Assembly: GCA_963978545.1 (NCBI GenBank)
Contig: OZ021721.1
Location: 34,893,348 to 34,957,347, forward strand
Source: Linyphia triangularis
Taxonomy: Eukaryota; Arthropoda; Arachnida; Araneae; Linyphiidae
Direction: 5' to 3'
Length of the DNA: 64,000 bases
A program made the position numbers and the translations under genes. Below the pieces are notes generated by a model. That model made no database searches, was not told where the DNA came from, and worked only from the letters and a program-made list of their open reading frames with translations. Each line of letters starts with the position of its first letter. Positions within the stretch are counted from its first letter, which is position 1. Shown here one piece after another: positions 59,990 through 64,000 of this stretch.

Positions 59990-61582
59990 AGTTTCAAGAT
60001 TGTCAGGCTTGCAAGTAAGACAGAACACACCAAGACCCCTCCAAAAGACACACAAAATTTTGGTCGAAGAAGCGTAACTTTACCATGTTCGATACACTAC
60101 CAGAAATATCGACTTTAAACTGCTCTTCAAAATTGTTTGCAGAGTCCATGAGGCATAACAAATGCAACTGTTTTCTTTTTCAATAACATTTCAGTTTCAA
60201 CTTTGCAATCAAACTTGCAATCAAATGTCCAAAGTTTCTGTACACAATATGAACGACAAGTATCCTTCGGCCACTCGCATCGCTAATAGAGCTTCTGCTT
60301 TAGCAACTTTTATATTGTGGCTGGGGCATAATTGTTACTTTTTTTTTGCAGCAAAGGCATCGGCAATTGATTTAACCTTAAATTGCAGACTGAAATATTG
60401 GAATGTTTCTTGCCCTCATGGAGTGGGGGGGGGGGGGGGGGGGGATATTACTTGGGTATAAACACTGTTTGAAATATTGAACTTTTTCGTGCACACAACA
60501 AGCAACATGCATTAAAAACATTGTTAGGGTACACCATTCTTTAAATACAGTACTATCCATTTCCTTGTGTAATCATGCTGTTTGAACTTTCGTACGAACC
60601 TTTGCCATATTTCAGAGTACAAAAATTTTACAACCAACTGGCAGAAATATGGGTTTTATTCAAATAGATACATTCACATTTATTTCGCAGGTAATGTACG
60701 ACTCATGACATAACAAACCAGTAAAAAAGTTGTTTTCTTAGTCTATAAAGTTACAAAAATACTGAAAATTAAAGAAGATTTGGTTCTGGTTGGTTTGTTC
60801 TCAAGTCAAGAAAAGCCTAAGATTATTAGGAGAAAAATATTGTTGCAGGTTTAAAGCATCTACCATTTATTTTTGCTCAAATCAAGACTCGTACAAAGGA
60901 ACTGACTTGCAAATATAAATCCAAATTCTAGGAACGAATTTTATGCACTGAAATATGGAAAGATTTAACTCTTAAGAGACATGAAGCCTACCACAATTGG
61001 TTTAAATCTTGCTCAGATTAGCATTCATTTGGGCTGCTGTGTTTCTATTTATACCATCTTAGACTATTGGTTTTTACTTCACAAACCGGCAACTTTTAGG
61101 TTGAACCACATGAAGGAGAAACAGAGAAAAACGCAATCCAACAATTCTATTGAGGGTTTATTTTACAAAGTTCTTTACCCTATCAGGTTTGGGAAATCAT
61201 GGAGGGCTTATTTTGTGGTTTTGGAAGAAAAAAGGGAATTTTTTTTTTTTTTTAAATTAGAAACTAGCAAAAAATATGAAATTTAAGAAGAAACAAAATT
61301 TTAAGGAATTTTATTGTGAATGCAACCCCTTATACTGCATCAAATTCTGAAATTGATTTTCACAAGTCTAATAGAATAAAAGTAATAACCTGACAACTTT
61401 TAAAATCCTTATGTTTCTTAGAGAATTGCAATTGACACATATTCAAAAATTTGCAGAATATTCAAAATAATATATGATTTTAAAATAATAATTTTACTAA
61501 AAGACTGAATTGAAACAATTAAGAGTAATGGTCTATCAAATACAATAAATTTAGAAAAAAGCACTGATCACCAAAGTATTAC
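59990..61582. other. Downstream stretch, no gene recognised
   Basis: A ~20-base G run at 60424-60444; otherwise AT-rich without exon-like sequence. Confidence 0.4.
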
Positions 61583-62563
61583 CAGGGTGGCCACAAAATT
61601 AAGGAAAAAAAGTTCTCTGATAATTCCCTCATCGTCATCATATTTGGCACGACAACCCAGGGTGGGCCACAACCTTCCATTGAAGATTTCTACAGGACAG
61701 CCTATTTCTTGATGTGGTCTGCCAGTCCTTTACTCCAATTACTTTAAAATCCGATTCGATAGAATTGAGCCATCACAGTTTTGGCCTTCCTCTTTTCCTA
61801 CTAGTGAAAGGCCTTGTGACAAAAATCATCTTTATTGGATTATTTTCATCCATTCTAGCAATATGAGAAGTTCAGTTCATTCTTTAAATTTTAAAGCTTT
61901 TAATGGTGCCTCTCTTTAAAAATCTATAATTTTTTTTTTTAATTAATTAAATGTCTTTGCCACAGACCATTTTCTTTGACATCACCAAGGATAGTTCTAA
62001 GAATCTTTCTCTCAAAAACTACAATTCTGTTTTCTCCATTTTTTTGTAAAAGACCAAGTATCTGAACAATACATTAGGATTGGCCTAATGATAGTTTTAT
62101 AGATGAGAAGCTTAGTTTTTCTGGAAAGAAAGTGAAACCTCAGTAAAGGGCAAAGTCAAAAGAGCTTTATTAGAAAATAAGATGCAATTTTGAATTTCAG
62201 AAGTATATTATAATTTTTTTTTTTTTTTGCATTTACAAAAGATTTTAAGTTAAAGTAGGTAAAACCAGGAACAGTTCCAAACTCCCTCATAGATTTCTAA
62301 AAATGTCTCTAATTTTACCTCATTTTTTTTTCTTTTTCTTTTTTCAAATTGCCTCAAATTGCCTTTTTCAAATTACCACCACTATTATCTGGGTAAATGG
62401 TGCAAAATACGAATGAACAAGGAAATATACCTTCAAAATAATGATGGAAAACTTCACTGATTTTTGTGAAATTTAAAAAAAATTCCAGACATTTCCCTGA
62501 TTTTTTCCAGAATTAGAAAGCTTTCTGAAATTTCCCTGATTTCAAGGTTCTGTGGACACTCTG
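61583..62563. mobile_element. hAT-like inverted ends around a retrotransposon remnant
   Basis: CAGGGTGGCCACA (61583) and TGTGGACACTCTG (ending 62563) match in 11 of 13 positions when inverted, with TTCCCTGAT-type phrases inside both. No clear target duplication. Confidence 0.5.
61630..62125 (-). pseudogene. RTE-like non-LTR retrotransposon ORF2 C-terminal remnant
   Basis: The minus strand reads HIARMDENNPIKMIFVTRPF then TSRKRGRPKL, a stop, WLNSIESDFKVIGVKDWQTT, SRNRLSCRNL and AHPGLSCQI before a stop at ~61638. This is the characteristic end of RTE-type proteins (R-MD..P.K......RKRGRPKLRWLD..E.DL...GV..W......R..WR). Further upstream, pieces like VFERKILRTILGDVKE are readable with frame changes. 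Inactive because of stops and shifts. Confidence 0.75.
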
Positions 62564-62959
62564 ATTATATATACAAAAGAACTGAAGGTAGTAAAAAGTT
62601 GAATAATAATTTCTAATCTAACATATTACAAAAGTAGTATTGTCAGAAAGTAAAACAGATGACTAAGCATTTGTTCTAAATATGATTTGATGAAAACTTC
62701 TTTTACATGACAAATCCCATTAAAAGCACTAACCTAAGGGGAAAAAAACATTTTAATTACATAAATTATTAAAAAAATTTAATACATTAAAATTGTCTCT
62801 TGCACTCTAAATTTATATTTAAATATAATGTAACATTATGATCTAACAAAATAGTTTTCTTTTAAATCACCTTGATTAATGAACTCAATTGAATTAAATC
62901 CCTTTTTAATGATTATAATATAGTTATCTATAAAAATAAAACAAATCTATCTGTGACTC

Positions 62960-63350
62960 GATCCTTGTGGCTTTATAGAAAGTGACTTTCAATATGCATA
63001 GAACTTTGAAATTTAAAACATAAGTAGGCTTGGCCTTTTAATTGTGCTTTCAACAAACAGAATGATTTTTTTTTAAATTATTATTATTATTTGTTTGTTT
63101 TTTAGATTTTTTAAAGTTTTTTTTTTCTATAAAGTGACTTTTAATAGGCATAGAACTCTGAAATTTTCAACAAAAGAAGTCCTGACCTTCTAAATAAACT
63201 TTTTACCAACAGAATGTTAAAATTCAATTTTTTTAATGCTCTTAAAGTGTTCTTCCACATAACTTCCAATAAGCATACATCTCTGAAATTTTAGACGCAA
63301 GTAATTTTGCTTCGCATAAACATAACACATTAATTAGGTTCTTTATTTTT
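62960..63350 (-). repeat. Inverted relative of the intron 6 tandem repeats
   Basis: Three units of the type AAGTGACTTTTAATAGGCAT AGAACTCTGAAATTTTCAAC lie at about 62980, 63135 and 63250. These are the reverse complement of the ~130-bp units at 38870-39370, including the AACAGAATGTTAAAATT spacer. Confidence 0.65.
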
Positions 63351-64000
63351 TCATTTCTTAAAGTTCCTTTACGAAATGACTTCCAGAGTTCCAAAAAAAG
63401 CAACAAAAAAGTAGTTTTGTTATTACGAAAAAAGTATTAACTCCTTCCCACCACATATTTACTTTCCTGAAAATCGAATAATTGTAAACATTCTCAGTGT
63501 TGAAAATAAATAATTGGCATACACATTCAAGGGAGTGACAAAACAATATAAATATTTATTTTCTTTTTCTTTATCAAAAAAAAAAATATTATTTCAATGT
63601 TGGTGGTACATGAATTTAAATTGTTTTGTATGTTTATTTTTCAGATGAATCCCATGAATTTTAGAAACTGACATACATCATATTAGAAGGGGGGGAAATA
63701 GCTATTCTTCATGCTGCATTTGGTCACTGCTACCATCGGAGAAATTTGTAATATTTTAATTAGGATTCATTGCCATGTTAACCATGTTTGAAACAATGGC
63801 CTTAATTCAACTAATTCAATAAACAAAAAAGACTTCAGCACACTGAAAAAAAAAACAGTATATAGCTGACATATAGAAAGGTGTCATTAAAATTTCTGTA
63901 GAGCAACTATAGCGCTCTTAGCACATGCTAGTGAATCTGACTACAATGTGACAGATTGACTCAATTGCTTGCAACTTTGATTCAAAAATGAGAAGTGCAA
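63351..64000. other. Right edge of window, no gene recognised
   Basis: AT-rich with short chance frames only. Confidence 0.4.

Overview
The window is eukaryotic nuclear DNA. It is very AT-rich, with short exons separated by long introns with GT..AG borders, tRNA-derived SINEs and several families of DNA transposons. No bacterial features are seen. The only gene identified is a vesicular monoamine transporter (VMAT, SLC18A family), and together with the repeat types it suggests an arthropod. A chelicerate such as a spider is my guess from genome style; it is not demonstrated here.

Positions 1-28000 lie upstream of the coding region and hold layered mobile elements. They include the end of a Tc1-like element (1-261), four hAT-type elements with 8-bp target duplications (3663-5724, 7060-8881, 13408-14208, 22487-23898), a TA-flanked element with internally repeated terminal motifs (9174-10449), a decayed THAP-domain element with inverted termini (14803-17378), two long (AT)n arrays and two SINE families. 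There is also a degraded non-LTR retrotransposon tail (25982-26256).

Positions 28099-55258 hold the VMAT gene on the + strand in 13 coding exons. The exons join in phase into a 543-residue protein with every charged residue known to matter for VMAT transport. A splice acceptor just before the start codon implies at least one upstream non-coding exon, which I could not locate. AATAAA at 55388 marks the likely 3' end. The introns hold a broken Tc1 transposase, piggyBac-type and other MITEs, SINEs, hAT elements and a tandem-repeat block. An almost identical ~455-bp MITE sits in opposite orientations in introns 3 and 10, bracketing exons 4-10 (786 nt, divisible by three).

Positions 55400-64000 lie downstream and contain no gene I recognise. 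They hold a 900-bp repeat block, hAT-like elements, nested piggyBac-type MITEs, a decayed RTE-like reverse transcriptase end on the minus strand and an inverted copy of the intron 6 tandem-repeat family.
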